This document shows, piece by piece, positions 1 to 6,120 of a DNA stretch of 14,057 nucleotides. Source of the DNA: JBEKZQ01 sp049509675 (lineage in GTDB: Bacteria > Planctomycetota > Planctomycetia > Pirellulales > Thermoguttaceae). Each line of letters opens with the position of its first letter. Position 1 is the stretch's first letter. The notes below the pieces were generated by a model. The model saw nothing but the letters and a program-made list of their open reading frames with translations, was not told the DNA's origin and searched no databases. The position numbers and the translations under genes are program-made. The stretch is taken from assembly GCA_049509675.1 (NCBI GenBank), contig JBEKZQ010000129.1:1-14057 (forward strand), read 5' to 3'.

Positions 1-613
1 GAACCTGCTGCGGTGCCTGCGGCAAGCCGCGGAGGCGGTCGTAGATGGCTTGCGACTGCGCGCACGGCCCTTGGGCCGACAGCGCCTCGGCCGAGCGGAA
101 GAGGCCTTCGCAGAAAGCGACCTGGTTGGCGGGCGGCGCCCCGGCCAGGGCGCCGTCGAGGGCCTGGGCGGCCTCCGACGTGCCGATCTGGCCCAGCCCG
201 CGGGCGGCGGCCTGGGCCACGCCGGCGTCGGGGTCGGCCAGCAGCTCGGCCATGGCGGCCACGGCCTTGGCGTCGTGCCGCACGCCCAGGCTGCCGATCA
301 CGCCCATCAAGGGCCGGCCCTTGAGCTTTCCCATCGCGGCGCGGAGGGCGTCGTCCACGGAAGGATCGGCGATGGGCTCCAGGGCGTAGCGGGCCATGTG
401 CGAGAGCTGCTCATCGCCCAGCAAGGCGGCCAGGGCGGGGACGGCCTGGCGGGTGCCGACGCGGGCCAGAGCGCGGCAGGCATCGGCCTTGTCCTTCAGC
501 GCCGCGCCAGACTTGAGCACGGCGATGAGCTTGGCCTCGTCGGCGACAGATGCGGCGGCCGTTGCGGCCAAGAGCGCGGCAGCCAGGGCGAAGCTTAGGG
601 TGTTCCTCGACAT
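1..613 (-). CDS. Secreted HEAT-repeat protein, 3' end outside window
   Basis: The frame is open from ATG at 613 to the left edge, giving 204 residues with no stop, so the C-terminal part is missing. Residues 1-24 look like a Sec signal peptide: a charged start (MSRNT), an Ala/Leu-rich core, then ASVADEA. After it come helical alanine/leucine-rich repeats of HEAT/PBS-lyase type, with units at roughly 43-81 (ACRALARVGTRQAVPALAALL) and 105-145 (AVAAMAELLADPDAGVAQAA). An AAGGAG ribosome site about 11 bases upstream supports this start. HEAT solenoids usually serve protein binding, and no catalytic residue is visible in this part. It follows the oxidoreductase gene at 733-2043 on the same strand, with the gap filled almost wholly by palindromic repeats, so co-transcription is likely. 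Planctomycete homologues I recall can carry a catalytic domain such as DUF1080 after the HEAT part; that lies beyond this window and is unverified. Confidence 0.85.
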   Translation of the reverse strand, partial: MSRNTLSFALAAALLAATAAASVADEAKLIAVLKSGAALKDKADACRALARVGTRQAVPALAALLGDEQLSHMARYALEPIADPSVDDALRAAMGKLKGRPLMGVIGSLGVRHDAKAVAAMAELLADPDAGVAQAAARGLGQIGTSEAAQALDGALAGAPPANQVAFCEGLFRSAEALSAQGPCAQSQAIYDRLRGLPQAPQQV

Positions 614-632
614 GATGCTGGGATTCTCCTTT

Positions 633-693
633 TGTAGCAGGCACACGCCGTGTGCCGTCAGCGGATTACGGCACACGGCGTGTGCCTATTACA
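633..693. repeat. REP/BIME-like inverted pair of palindromes (family A, copies 1 and 2)
   Basis: Two copies of a 17-base palindrome, GGCACAC-3 bases-GTGTGCC, lie at 640-656 and 670-686 in opposite orientation. The outer ends read TGTAG (633-637) and, on the other strand, TGTAA (693-689). The whole element can therefore form one long hairpin or two small ones. It fills the gap between the oxidoreductase and HEAT genes and ends directly beside the HEAT gene's ribosome site. Confidence 0.85.
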
Positions 694-704
694 TTGAAAG
701 CGGT

Positions 705-732
705 TAACGGCACACGGCGTGTGCCTACTACA
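705..732. repeat. Family A palindromic repeat, copy 3
   Basis: A third GGCACACGGCGTGTGCC lies at 709-725, in the same orientation as copy 2 and again flanked by CTACTACA (TGTAG on the other strand). The direct repeat with copy 2 covers GGCACACGGCGTGTGCCTA followed by TACATT. It ends at the last base before the stop codon of the oxidoreductase gene (TAA on the minus strand, 735-733), and the ATT/TAA boundary is shared with the repeat. There is no T-tract, so it does not look like an intrinsic terminator. Confidence 0.85.
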
Positions 733-2043
733 TTAGTAAACGTACGGTTCGCGCATGGCCCGGGCGCGGAGGTGGTTGGCCTCCTCGTCGTGGACGAACT
801 CCTCCTTGGCCGGGTCGTACTTGAGGCTGCGCTTGAGCCACATGCAGATGTTGGCGGCGTGGACGGTGGTCATCGAATGGTGCATGACGGCCGGATTGGC
901 CACCGCGGGCTGGCGGCTGTGGACGCAGTCGAGGAAGTTCCGCATGTGGTTCAGGGCCCTGCCCGTTCGGGCCACGTAGTCGCCGACGACCTTCTTGAAC
1001 TCGCCCAGCAGGGCCGGCGAAGAGACGTCGGGTTTGGAGTAGCCGTCGGCAGCGGCGGCCCAGCCCTCAGTGCCGTCGAACCGCTCGCCGCACGAGCCGT
1101 GCCAATATTTGTTGCCCCGCGAGAAGATCATCTTCACACCGCCGGCGAAGTGCGTGACCATGCCGTCACCGCTGTCGTTATGCACATACTCATACTCGAC
1201 GGGCGACGACTCGCCGCAACCCAGGCCGGCCTGGGCCTGGGCGAAGGTGTGCGCGCCCCACTCGCCGATGCAACTGGTGTGGAAGTCGTAAAAGCCCCGC
1301 CACCCGCCGCCCACGTAGCTGGGGTTATAGGGCCGCCAGGGGCAGGCGCCCAGCCAGGCGTCCCAGTCCACTTCGTCCTTGGGCGGCTGGGCGACGGCCG
1401 GCAGCCAGTCGTGGCGCATCTCGGCGGCGTCCCAGGGGGCGATGTGGGCGTAGGCCGTGTGGATCTTGCCCAACCGGCCCGTGCGCGCCATCTCGATGGC
1501 GAAAACGTGGTTGGCCTCGCTCAGGCGCTGGGTGCCGGTCTGATAGACGCGGGCGTAGCGCCGGGCCGTCTCGACCACCGCTTGGCCCTCGGCGATCGTC
1601 ATGCAGGAGGGCTTCTCGGTGTAGACGTCCTTGCCCGCCCGCATCGCCAGGATCGACGCCAGCGCGTGCCAGCGGTCGCCCGTGGCGATCAGCACGGCGT
1701 CGATGTCGGTGCGCTCGGCCAGGAAGCCGCGGATCTCCGGATACATCGCACAGTCCTTGTTGCCGTAGCGGCCGTCCACGAAGTTCTTCACCGCCAATCG
1801 CTGCTTCTTCTGCAGGTCGCAGATGGCGAGGAACTGCACGTCGGGCTGGCCGATGATCCACTGCAGGTCGCTCATGCCGCGGCTCTGGATGCCGATGCCT
1901 CCGACGAGGATCTTCTCGCTGGGCGGAACGGCGCCGTTCTTGCCCAGCACGGCCGCCGGCACGATCGCCGGCAGCACCACCGCGGCGCCCGCCTGCGCTG
2001 CCGACCGCAAGAATTCTCGTCGCGTCGCTTTCGTTCTGTGCAT
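733..2043 (-). CDS. Tat-exported Gfo/Idh/MocA family oxidoreductase
   Basis: The product has 436 residues. A twin-arginine signal, TRREFLRSA (7-15), precedes a hydrophobic Ala/Val stretch to about residue 33, so the protein is probably folded with its cofactor and exported. A Rossmann dinucleotide site follows (GGIGIQSRG, 48-56, with the acidic residue of AICDLQ at 76). The family's EKP motif, with its catalytic lysine, is at 143-145 (YTEKPS), and GEWGAHTF at 260-267 is a likely active-site histidine region in the C-terminal alpha/beta domain. The length is normal for planctomycete members. An upstream ATG at 2049 adds two residues, but GGGAGA is only one or two bases from it and about seven from ATG 2043, so 2043 is preferred. 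Known members oxidise or reduce sugar and cyclitol hydroxyls with NAD(P). Substrate unknown. It is divergent from the ceramidase-like gene and is probably read with the HEAT gene. Confidence 0.93.
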   Translation of the reverse strand: MHRTKATRREFLRSAAQAGAAVVLPAIVPAAVLGKNGAVPPSEKILVGGIGIQSRGMSDLQWIIGQPDVQFLAICDLQKKQRLAVKNFVDGRYGNKDCAMYPEIRGFLAERTDIDAVLIATGDRWHALASILAMRAGKDVYTEKPSCMTIAEGQAVVETARRYARVYQTGTQRLSEANHVFAIEMARTGRLGKIHTAYAHIAPWDAAEMRHDWLPAVAQPPKDEVDWDAWLGACPWRPYNPSYVGGGWRGFYDFHTSCIGEWGAHTFAQAQAGLGCGESSPVEYEYVHNDSGDGMVTHFAGGVKMIFSRGNKYWHGSCGERFDGTEGWAAAADGYSKPDVSSPALLGEFKKVVGDYVARTGRALNHMRNFLDCVHSRQPAVANPAVMHHSMTTVHAANICMWLKRSLKYDPAKEEFVHDEEANHLRARAMREPYVY

Positions 2044-2078
2044 GTTCATTCTCCCGGGTTGGTGTACTGGCTTTGCGA

Positions 2079-2096
2079 ATGTTGTTATAACAATAT
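2079..2096. promoter_or_regulatory. Palindromic operator candidate between divergent genes
   Basis: TTGTTATAACAA at 2082-2093 is a perfect 12-base palindrome, extending to 18 bases (2079-2096) with one mismatched pair. It overlaps the -10 element and predicted start of the leftward promoter. It also sits just upstream of a TATACT (2094-2099) that could be the -10 of the rightward unit, with a weak -35-like TTGCGA at 2073-2078 (15-base spacer). The GT-AC core resembles sites of GntR-type repressors, but no regulator gene is in the window. Confidence 0.5.
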
Positions 2097-2121
2097 ACTA
2101 TGGCGTTTCGCCGGGCGTCAA
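2092..2121 (-). promoter_or_regulatory. Sigma70-type promoter for the leftward oxidoreductase-HEAT unit
   Basis: On the minus strand TTGACG (2121-2116, 5 of 6 to consensus) is followed by 18 bases and TATATT (2097-2092, 5 of 6). The start site would fall near 2085, leaving a leader of about 40 bases before ATG 2043. It is seen by eye only and untested. Confidence 0.55.
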
Positions 2122-2166
2122 GCATTGCGGCGCCGCGAGCCCCTCGGAGATCAGGAGAGACTGGCC

Positions 2167-3699
2167 ATGCATGCCCATCGATGCGGGTTCGCGCGTTTCG
2201 CATACGTTGGTTTTCTGGCACTGCTGGCCACGGTAAGTCCGCTTGCCGCGGAGACGCCGCGATGGATGAAAGCCGGCTTTGCCGAGCTTGACATCACGCC
2301 CAAGATCGGCATGGAGCAGCCGGGCGGATATGGCAAGGCGTATCACCGCAGCTTCCACGATCCCTGCAAGGTGCGCGCGGCCGTGCTGGACGATGGCCGG
2401 CGCCGCGTCGCGGTCGTAGGGATCGATGGCCTGGCCGTGCATCGCGAAATGGTGCTGGACTCGCGCCGGGCGATCGCTGGGCGAACGGGCATTCCCGCGG
2501 AAGCAATTCTCATTTGTGCGTCGCATTCGCACTCTTCCGGGCCGATCTTCGGCGTGCGGCGAGGCCAGTACGATCATGCCTCGCCGCTGGTGCAGAAGTT
2601 GGCCTACGAGCAGTCAACGATGGTCGATGCGGAGTATTACGCCCACGTCGAAGAGCAGATTATCGCGGCGGCCTGCCAGGCCGATGCGTCGCGCGTGGAG
2701 GCGCGCTGCGGGGTCGGTCGAGGCAACGAGAACCGGGTGTCGTTCAACCGCCGGTTCCGCATGAACGGCGGCCGCACGTTTACTCATCCCGGTCAAAACA
2801 ATCCGGACATCGTCGAACCGGCCGGTCCGATCGATCCCGAGGTAGGCGTGATCGGCGCGTGGGACAAGCAGGGTAAACTGCTGGGCTGCATGGTGAACTT
2901 CGCCTGTCATGCGACGACCAGTCCCGGCGGCATTTCGGCCAACTACATTTACTATTTGGAGCAGACGATTCGCGGCACGTTTGGCCCAACGACGGTGGTC
3001 GTCTTTCTGGCGGGCGCGTGTGGCGACGTCACGCAGGTGGACAATCGCAACCCCTCGCCCCACCCCGACGCCGAGCGTTGGGCGCAACTGGTCGGCGGAA
3101 GCGTGGGGGCCGAGGCGGTGAAGGTCCTCGTGGCAATGCGGCCGGGCGCGATCGCGCCGGTCGATGCCAAGAGCGTGGTCTTGAACATCCCGCGCCGCCG
3201 GCCCACGCCCGAGCGCGTGCGGACGTGCATGGAACTGGTGCAAAAGAACCCCAGGGACGTGGATCCCACCGAGTGCTTGTTCGCCAAGGAAATCGTGCTC
3301 CTGGATGCGATGCTCGCCCGGCAGCCGACGGCCGACGTCGAGGTGCAAGCCATTCAGATTGGTCCGGCCGTGCTGGTGGCAAACCCCTCCGAGTTCTTCT
3401 GCCAGCTCGGCCTCGATATCAAGGCCAGGAGCCGTTTTGCGTTTACGTTCCCGGTGACGCTGGCCAACGGTTGCGTCGGCTATGTGCCCACCGAAGAAGC
3501 TTTTGGCGAACACGGCGGCGGTTACGAGACGCGGCTCACCAGCTATAGTAATCTGGAGATCGCGGCCGGTCCTCGAATTGTGGCCACGGCCCTGGAACTC
3601 CTCGGCCGCATGACGCCGGGCGAACTGCCGGCAGTGCCGAAAGCTCCGCCGTTTACGGGTCCCTGGCCGTACGGCAACGTGCCACCGGAAAAAGAATAA
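2167..3699 (+). CDS. Neutral/alkaline ceramidase-like secreted hydrolase
   Basis: The product has 510 residues. ATG 2167 has AGGAG nine bases upstream and opens a Sec signal peptide (core FAYVGFLALLATVSPLAA, cleavage near 28); the open frame further upstream is only antisense to the oxidoreductase. The family pattern follows: AELDITPKIG at 39-48, a His-rich ASHSHSSG at 118-125 with H120/H122 as zinc-ligand candidates, NFACHATT with H248, AGACGDVTQ at 282-290, NPSEFF with E409, and CVGYVPTEEAF with Y439. These correspond by order to the His, His, Glu and Tyr zinc site known in bacterial neutral ceramidases. The protein is shorter than classical enzymes and appears to lack the C-terminal immunoglobulin-like domain. 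Known members hydrolyse the amide bond of ceramide; planctomycete paralogues are mostly uncharacterised, so the substrate is open. It is the first gene of the rightward unit. Confidence 0.88.
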   Translation: MHAHRCGFARFAYVGFLALLATVSPLAAETPRWMKAGFAELDITPKIGMEQPGGYGKAYHRSFHDPCKVRAAVLDDGRRRVAVVGIDGLAVHREMVLDSRRAIAGRTGIPAEAILICASHSHSSGPIFGVRRGQYDHASPLVQKLAYEQSTMVDAEYYAHVEEQIIAAACQADASRVEARCGVGRGNENRVSFNRRFRMNGGRTFTHPGQNNPDIVEPAGPIDPEVGVIGAWDKQGKLLGCMVNFACHATTSPGGISANYIYYLEQTIRGTFGPTTVVVFLAGACGDVTQVDNRNPSPHPDAERWAQLVGGSVGAEAVKVLVAMRPGAIAPVDAKSVVLNIPRRRPTPERVRTCMELVQKNPRDVDPTECLFAKEIVLLDAMLARQPTADVEVQAIQIGPAVLVANPSEFFCQLGLDIKARSRFAFTFPVTLANGCVGYVPTEEAFGEHGGGYETRLTSYSNLEIAAGPRIVATALELLGRMTPGELPAVPKAPPFTGPWPYGNVPPEKE

Positions 3700-3700
3700 C

Positions 3701-3731
3701 TGTAGCAGGCACATGCCGTGTGGCCACTACA
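3701..3731. repeat. Degenerate family A palindromic repeat, copy 4
   Basis: It begins TGTAGCAGGCACA and ends CCACTACA, so TGTAG is present at both outer ends on opposite strands. The inner palindrome has drifted: GGCACAT in place of GGCACAC, and an extra G in the right arm. It starts one base after the ceramidase-like gene's stop codon and lies just upstream of the next gene's ribosome site. Confidence 0.7.
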
Positions 3732-3756
3732 CCAAATGACTTCAGGAGAACGCACC

Positions 3757-4722
3757 GTGAACGATTCCTTCACCCGTCGAGACTTTCTTACCTATTGCGC
3801 CGGAGTTGGGGCGAGCGTCGCCGCGGCATCGCTTGCGGCGCGATCCGCCCTGGCCCAATCGCGCGCGCGTTTGACGGTTTCCGTCCGCGATGGGATGCTC
3901 GCGCACGTCGCCGCGCCAGACTGCTGGGCCGCCTTGAAACGGATCGGGGCGGAGGGCGTGGAAGCGGTCATCGACGACAACCTGGCCCTGCCGGGCCTGT
4001 TCCATGCCGGCGAAAAATACTCCCTGGCCAGCGACGCCGGCATCGCGCGGGTGAGAACCGCCGCCAGCGCGGCCGGCCAGAAGATCACCGCCTTGTGCAT
4101 GTACAACCACTTCGCGGAACGCCCGGACAAAGAGGTGCAACTGTGTAGGCGGGCGGCACAGGCGGCACAGGCGCTGGGCGTCGGGGCAATCCGCATCGAC
4201 GTCGCCACTCAAACGCTGGCTCGGCCCGCTTTCCTCGCGCTAGTCACCGCAACGCTGACGAAGCTGATGGCGGCAACCGACTCGACAGGCGTGGCCTTCG
4301 CCATCGAAAATCACGGCAGCATGACCAACGATCCGGAGTTCCTCCGGCCGTTGTTCGCCGATGTTGGCTCGAAGCGGTTGGGGCTCACGCTCGACACGGG
4401 GAACTTCTACTGGTACGGGCATCCGCTGTCGAAGGTTTACGAGTTGTATGAAATGTTCGCCCCGCGAGTGTTCCACACGCATTGCAAGAGCATCGGCTAT
4501 CCCGCCGAACAGCGCGAGAAACAACGCCCCATGGGCTGGCAGTACGACAAGTACCACGGTCCGATCTACGCGGGCGACATCGATTTCGGCCGCGTCGTGG
4601 CGATCCTGAAGAAGGCCGGCTACGCGAACGACCTGTGCATCGAGAATGAGTCGCTAGGAAAAGCGAAGGACGCTGCGGGGGTCCTCGCCAAGGAACTTCG
4701 CCTGCTCAAAGACCTGCGCTAA
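3757..4722 (+). CDS. Tat-exported sugar isomerase/epimerase-like TIM-barrel protein
   Basis: The product has 321 residues. A GTG start at 3757 is chosen because AGGAGA lies seven bases upstream and places the twin-arginine motif TRRDFLTYC at residues 6-14; an ATG at 3718 would begin inside the repeat and has no ribosome site. The signal continues to ARSALAQS (about 35). The remainder is a xylose-isomerase-like (AP endonuclease 2 type) barrel with the expected acidic and His metal-ligand set: E184 in FAIENHG, D213 in LTLDTGNF, H240/H242 in VFHTHCKS and E296 in LCIENE, plus GDIDFGRVVAILKKAGY near 273-289. The family includes sugar epimerases, inosose dehydratases and lyases acting on 3-keto-glycosides, usually with a divalent metal. 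Its short gap to the following Gfo/Idh/MocA gene suggests that they act in sequence. Specific reaction unknown. Confidence 0.88.
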   Translation: MNDSFTRRDFLTYCAGVGASVAAASLAARSALAQSRARLTVSVRDGMLAHVAAPDCWAALKRIGAEGVEAVIDDNLALPGLFHAGEKYSLASDAGIARVRTAASAAGQKITALCMYNHFAERPDKEVQLCRRAAQAAQALGVGAIRIDVATQTLARPAFLALVTATLTKLMAATDSTGVAFAIENHGSMTNDPEFLRPLFADVGSKRLGLTLDTGNFYWYGHPLSKVYELYEMFAPRVFHTHCKSIGYPAEQREKQRPMGWQYDKYHGPIYAGDIDFGRVVAILKKAGYANDLCIENESLGKAKDAAGVLAKELRLLKDLR

Positions 4723-4746
4723 CAGAACCACTTTCAGGAGACGATG

Positions 4747-6066
4747 ATGGAGAAGAACATGCCGCACGACAGTACGTTACGTTCGCGACGTCAGTTCCTG
4801 AAAAGCTCGGCGGTCGGCGCAGCCGCCATCGCCGCAGGCGAGCCGGCGTGGCCGCGCACGGCGCACGCCGCCGGGAGCGACGTGATCAAGATCGGCCTGA
4901 TCGGGTGCGGCGGCCGCGGCAGCGGAGCGGCCGCCAATGCGATGAACGCCGGCAAGGACGTGAGGCTGGTGGCCATGGCCGACGTCTTCAACGATCGTCT
5001 GCAGGGTGCCCGCGCGCGGCTCAAGCAGTTGTACGCCGAGCAGGCCGCCGTCGACGACGATCATTGCTTCCTGGGATTCGAGGCCTACGAGAAACTGATC
5101 CGCAGCGGCGTCGACGTGGTGCTCTGTGCCGCCGCCTCGCATTTCCATCCGCTACACCTCGGCGCCGCCGTGGCGGCCGGCAAGCACGTCTTCTGCGAGA
5201 AGCCGCACGGGCTGGACGTGCCGGGCCTGAAAATGGCCATGGCGGCCGCGGAGGAGGCGAGGAAGAAGCGGTTGTGCCTTGTGTCCGGACTTTGCTGGCG
5301 CTACGACCCGGGCGTTCGCGAAGCGATGCGGCGCGTGCAGGATGGCGCGATCGGCGAGATCGTGGCGATTCAAGAGACCTACATCGGCACTCCCTATGTG
5401 CTCCGCGCGCGTATGCCCCAGTGGAGCGAACTGGAATACCAGATGCAGAACTGGTATCACTTCAACTGGCTCTCCGGCGATCAGACCGCCCAGCAATTAG
5501 TGCATAGCCTCGACAATGCCTCCTGGGCGCTGGGCGACAAGCCGCCCGTGAAGGCCTGGGGGCTGGGCGGCCGGCAGGTGTGCGTGGAGCCCAAATACGG
5601 CGACCAGTTCGACCACCATGCCGTGGTCTTCGAATATGCCGACGGCGTACGCGTCTTCGGCTTCTGCCGCGACATGCTCGGCTGCTACAACGACACCTCC
5701 GACGTGATCCTCGGCACCAAAGGCCGGGCGATCCTGCCCAGCAGGCCGCGGATCGAAGGGACCAATCCCTGGCGCTACGCCGGCTCTAAGCCGAGCATGT
5801 ACGATGTCGAACATAAGGAACTCTTCGACGCCATCCGCAAGGGGCGCATGCTCCATAGCGGCGATTACATGTTCACCAGTTCGATGTTGGGAATCCTCGC
5901 GCAGATGGTGTGTTACACGGGCCAAGAGATTACTTGGGAGAAGGCGATGGGCTCGGAGTTGAGTTTCTCCTTGCCGCGTTACGCCTGGGACGCGGAACCG
6001 CCCGTCAAGCCCGACGCCAGCGGCCGCTACGCCACGGCCATGCCCGGGACGACGACGTTCCGATAA
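4747..6066 (+). CDS. Tat-exported Gfo/Idh/MocA family oxidoreductase (second)
   Basis: The product has 439 residues. Three in-frame ATGs (4744, 4747, 4762) follow AGGAG at 4736-4740; 4747 gives six-base spacing and is preferred. The Tat motif SRRQFLKSS (13-21) is followed by a signal ending near AHAAGS. The Rossmann motif GLIGCGGRGSG is at 50-60, EKP at 151-153 (FCEKPHG), and LVHSLDNASW at 251-260 supplies a His and Asp typical of this family's active site. The C-terminal domain holds QFDHHAVVFEYADGVR and TKGRAIL. It is clearly paralogous to, but not a duplicate of, the product of 733-2043; that protein lacks the QNWYHFNWLSGDQTAQQ segment. The gap after the TIM-barrel gene is 24 bases, so the two are probably translated from one message. 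The protein ends in TTTFR, two genes short of nothing obvious: the next gene is convergent. Substrate unknown; export with tightly bound NAD(P) is known for glucose-fructose oxidoreductase. Confidence 0.93.
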   Translation: MEKNMPHDSTLRSRRQFLKSSAVGAAAIAAGEPAWPRTAHAAGSDVIKIGLIGCGGRGSGAAANAMNAGKDVRLVAMADVFNDRLQGARARLKQLYAEQAAVDDDHCFLGFEAYEKLIRSGVDVVLCAAASHFHPLHLGAAVAAGKHVFCEKPHGLDVPGLKMAMAAAEEARKKRLCLVSGLCWRYDPGVREAMRRVQDGAIGEIVAIQETYIGTPYVLRARMPQWSELEYQMQNWYHFNWLSGDQTAQQLVHSLDNASWALGDKPPVKAWGLGGRQVCVEPKYGDQFDHHAVVFEYADGVRVFGFCRDMLGCYNDTSDVILGTKGRAILPSRPRIEGTNPWRYAGSKPSMYDVEHKELFDAIRKGRMLHSGDYMFTSSMLGILAQMVCYTGQEITWEKAMGSELSFSLPRYAWDAEPPVKPDASGRYATAMPGTTTFR

Positions 6067-6067
6067 C

Positions 6068-6100
6068 GTCGCCTGCGGCAGCGGTCTTAGTCTTGGCGAC
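6068..6100. terminator. Weak inverted repeat between convergent genes
   Basis: GTCGCC (6068-6073) and GGCGAC (6095-6100) could pair around a 21-base loop in the 54-base gap between convergent genes. There is no T-tract on either strand, so this is only a weak candidate for a shared termination structure. Confidence 0.2.
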
Positions 6101-6120
6101 CTGTTGTTGATCCAACCAGG

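Noticed and set aside
640..725. Three evenly sized palindromes considered as a CRISPR array
   Set aside because: Only three units, of mixed orientation, with gaps of 13 and 22 bases and no cas genes; the pattern fits REP-like repeats.
2127..2136. GCGGCGCCGC palindrome in the rightward leader
   Set aside because: A simple GC-only palindrome is expected often at this base composition and lies away from the promoter elements.
652..2166. Long plus-strand open frame upstream of and continuous with the ceramidase-like gene
   Set aside because: It is antisense to the oxidoreductase at 733-2043, which has Tat, Rossmann and EKP motifs. Signal peptide and ribosome site start the real protein at 2167. 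The open antisense frame follows from GC-rich codon use.
3718..3756. ATG start 13 codons upstream of the TIM-barrel gene's GTG
   Set aside because: It falls inside repeat copy 4, has no ribosome site, and would place the Tat motif unusually far from the N-terminus; AGGAGA is seven bases before GTG 3757.
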